A stretch of 16,390 nt of DNA from Bacteroidales bacterium UBA1800 (GTDB taxonomy: Bacteria; Bacteroidota; Bacteroidia; Bacteroidales; VadinHA17). Under the pieces are notes generated by a model. That model was given only the letters and a program-made list of their open reading frames with translations. It did not search any database and was not told the DNA's origin. The stretch is from positions 3,887 to 20,276 of the forward strand of contig DCFQ01000052.1 in the NCBI GenBank assembly GCA_002319915.1, given 5' to 3'. This document shows positions 16,094-16,390 of this stretch, in pieces. The translations under genes were made by a program, and so were the position numbers. How positions within the stretch are numbered: the stretch's first letter is position 1; each line of letters begins with the position of its first letter.

Positions 16094-16339
16094 TTATTTT
16101 ACAGATTCTGACAGGAGAATGATCTTATTGGCCTTTACCTCAATGACTCCGCCGTCAATCTCGTAGATCAGCTCCTTCCCGGCTTCATCGATTATACGTA
16201 CCATTCCCTTGTCGAGTGTTGAAATTATCGGGGCATGATCTTTCAGCACCTGGAAGGATCCCTTCTGGCCAGGGACCCTTATCGATTCGATCTCTCCCTC
16301 GTATACTTTCGAGTCGGGAGTAAGAATTTCTATCTTCAT
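16094..16339 (-). CDS. atpC: F-type ATP synthase epsilon subunit, short form
   Basis: This is an 81-residue protein equal to the N-terminal beta-sandwich of F1 epsilon: MKIEILTPDSKVYEGE opens the domain, followed by VPGQKGSFQVLKDHAPIIS and the closing strand VIEVKANKIILL. Epsilon joins gamma to the c-ring in the central stalk of the ATP synthase. The C-terminal two-helix domain that inhibits ATP hydrolysis in E. coli and Bacillus epsilon is absent. To my knowledge such short forms are usual in Bacteroidota, so this is not a broken gene. atpD should lie just upstream on the same strand, outside the window. The start codon directly abuts a heptamer tandem repeat, leaving no normal ribosome binding site. 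The decarboxylase gene follows after 9 nt. Confidence 0.93.
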   Translation of the reverse strand: MKIEILTPDSKVYEGEIESIRVPGQKGSFQVLKDHAPIISTLDKGMVRIIDEAGKELIYEIDGGVIEVKANKIILLSESVK

Positions 16340-16390
16340 CTGGTTGCTGGTTGCTGGTTGCTGGTTGCTGGTTGTGCTGGTTGTGCTGGT
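16340..16390. repeat. Tandem repeat of GGTTGCT (7 bp) passing into GGTTGTGCT (9 bp)
   Basis: From the base next to the atpC start codon to the window end, the sequence is about four GGTTGCT units followed by two GGTTGTGCT units. On the coding strand of atpC these read CCAGCAA and CCAGCACAA. The array probably continues beyond the window. It lies in the presumed atpD-atpC gap, so copy-number changes would alter the region where ribosomes load on atpC. Confidence 0.9.

Overview
The window looks like a chromosomal segment of a member of the Bacteroidota, most likely an uncultured Bacteroidales-type organism. This rests on several features: an ATP synthase epsilon subunit cut down to its beta-sandwich, a DUF2723 membrane glycosyltransferase-like protein, a lipoprotein-anchored GH27 enzyme with a putative Ig-like domain, TAnnTTTG-type promoter boxes, few Shine-Dalgarno sequences, and heavy AGG/AGA arginine codon use at moderate GC. 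It reads as ordinary chromosome; I see no transposase, integrase, phage gene, CRISPR array, tRNA or rRNA.

Layout. Positions 1-1422 (+) hold the 3' part of a phytoene-desaturase-family FAD oxidoreductase whose N-terminus lies outside the window. After a repeat-bearing gap come two exported hydrolases on the + strand: a GH27 alpha-galactosidase-like lipoprotein (1690-3228) and an M28 metallopeptidase (3295-4881). A nested inverted repeat (about 4921-5036) separates these from the convergent translation factor gene ettA (5072-6754, -). Behind ettA, two hairpins (6788-6814 and 6853-6905) separate it from a small four-helix membrane protein (6911-7297, -). Two small + strand genes follow: a Cys-rich lipoprotein (7478-7705) and a single-domain response regulator (7932-8360).

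The right half holds a large divergent pair. A DUF2723 protein (8372-11587, -; related to eukaryotic TMEM260 O-mannosyltransferase) faces a 966-residue exported protein (11707-14607, +). The latter joins an HExxH zinc-peptidase-like domain, a TolB-like beta-propeller and a C-terminal outer-membrane-barrel-like region. The window ends with a group II PLP decarboxylase of the aromatic-amino-acid type (14672-16084, -), 9 nt behind atpC (16094-16339, -). A heptamer tandem repeat abuts the atpC start codon.

How the genes work together. Most of the window concerns the cell envelope: exported hydrolases, lipoproteins, a membrane glycosyltransferase and an outer-membrane metalloprotease-like protein. 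Several exported proteins contain D-(S/T)-(A/I/L/V/M/T) tripeptides of the kind used in Bacteroides O-glycosylation, so the DUF2723 enzyme could act on them; this is inference. The points most worth following are the three-part metalloprotease/propeller/barrel protein, the decarboxylase placed behind the ATP synthase genes, the intergenic repeat family with a shared 9-bp internal period, and the apparent very short 5' leaders.
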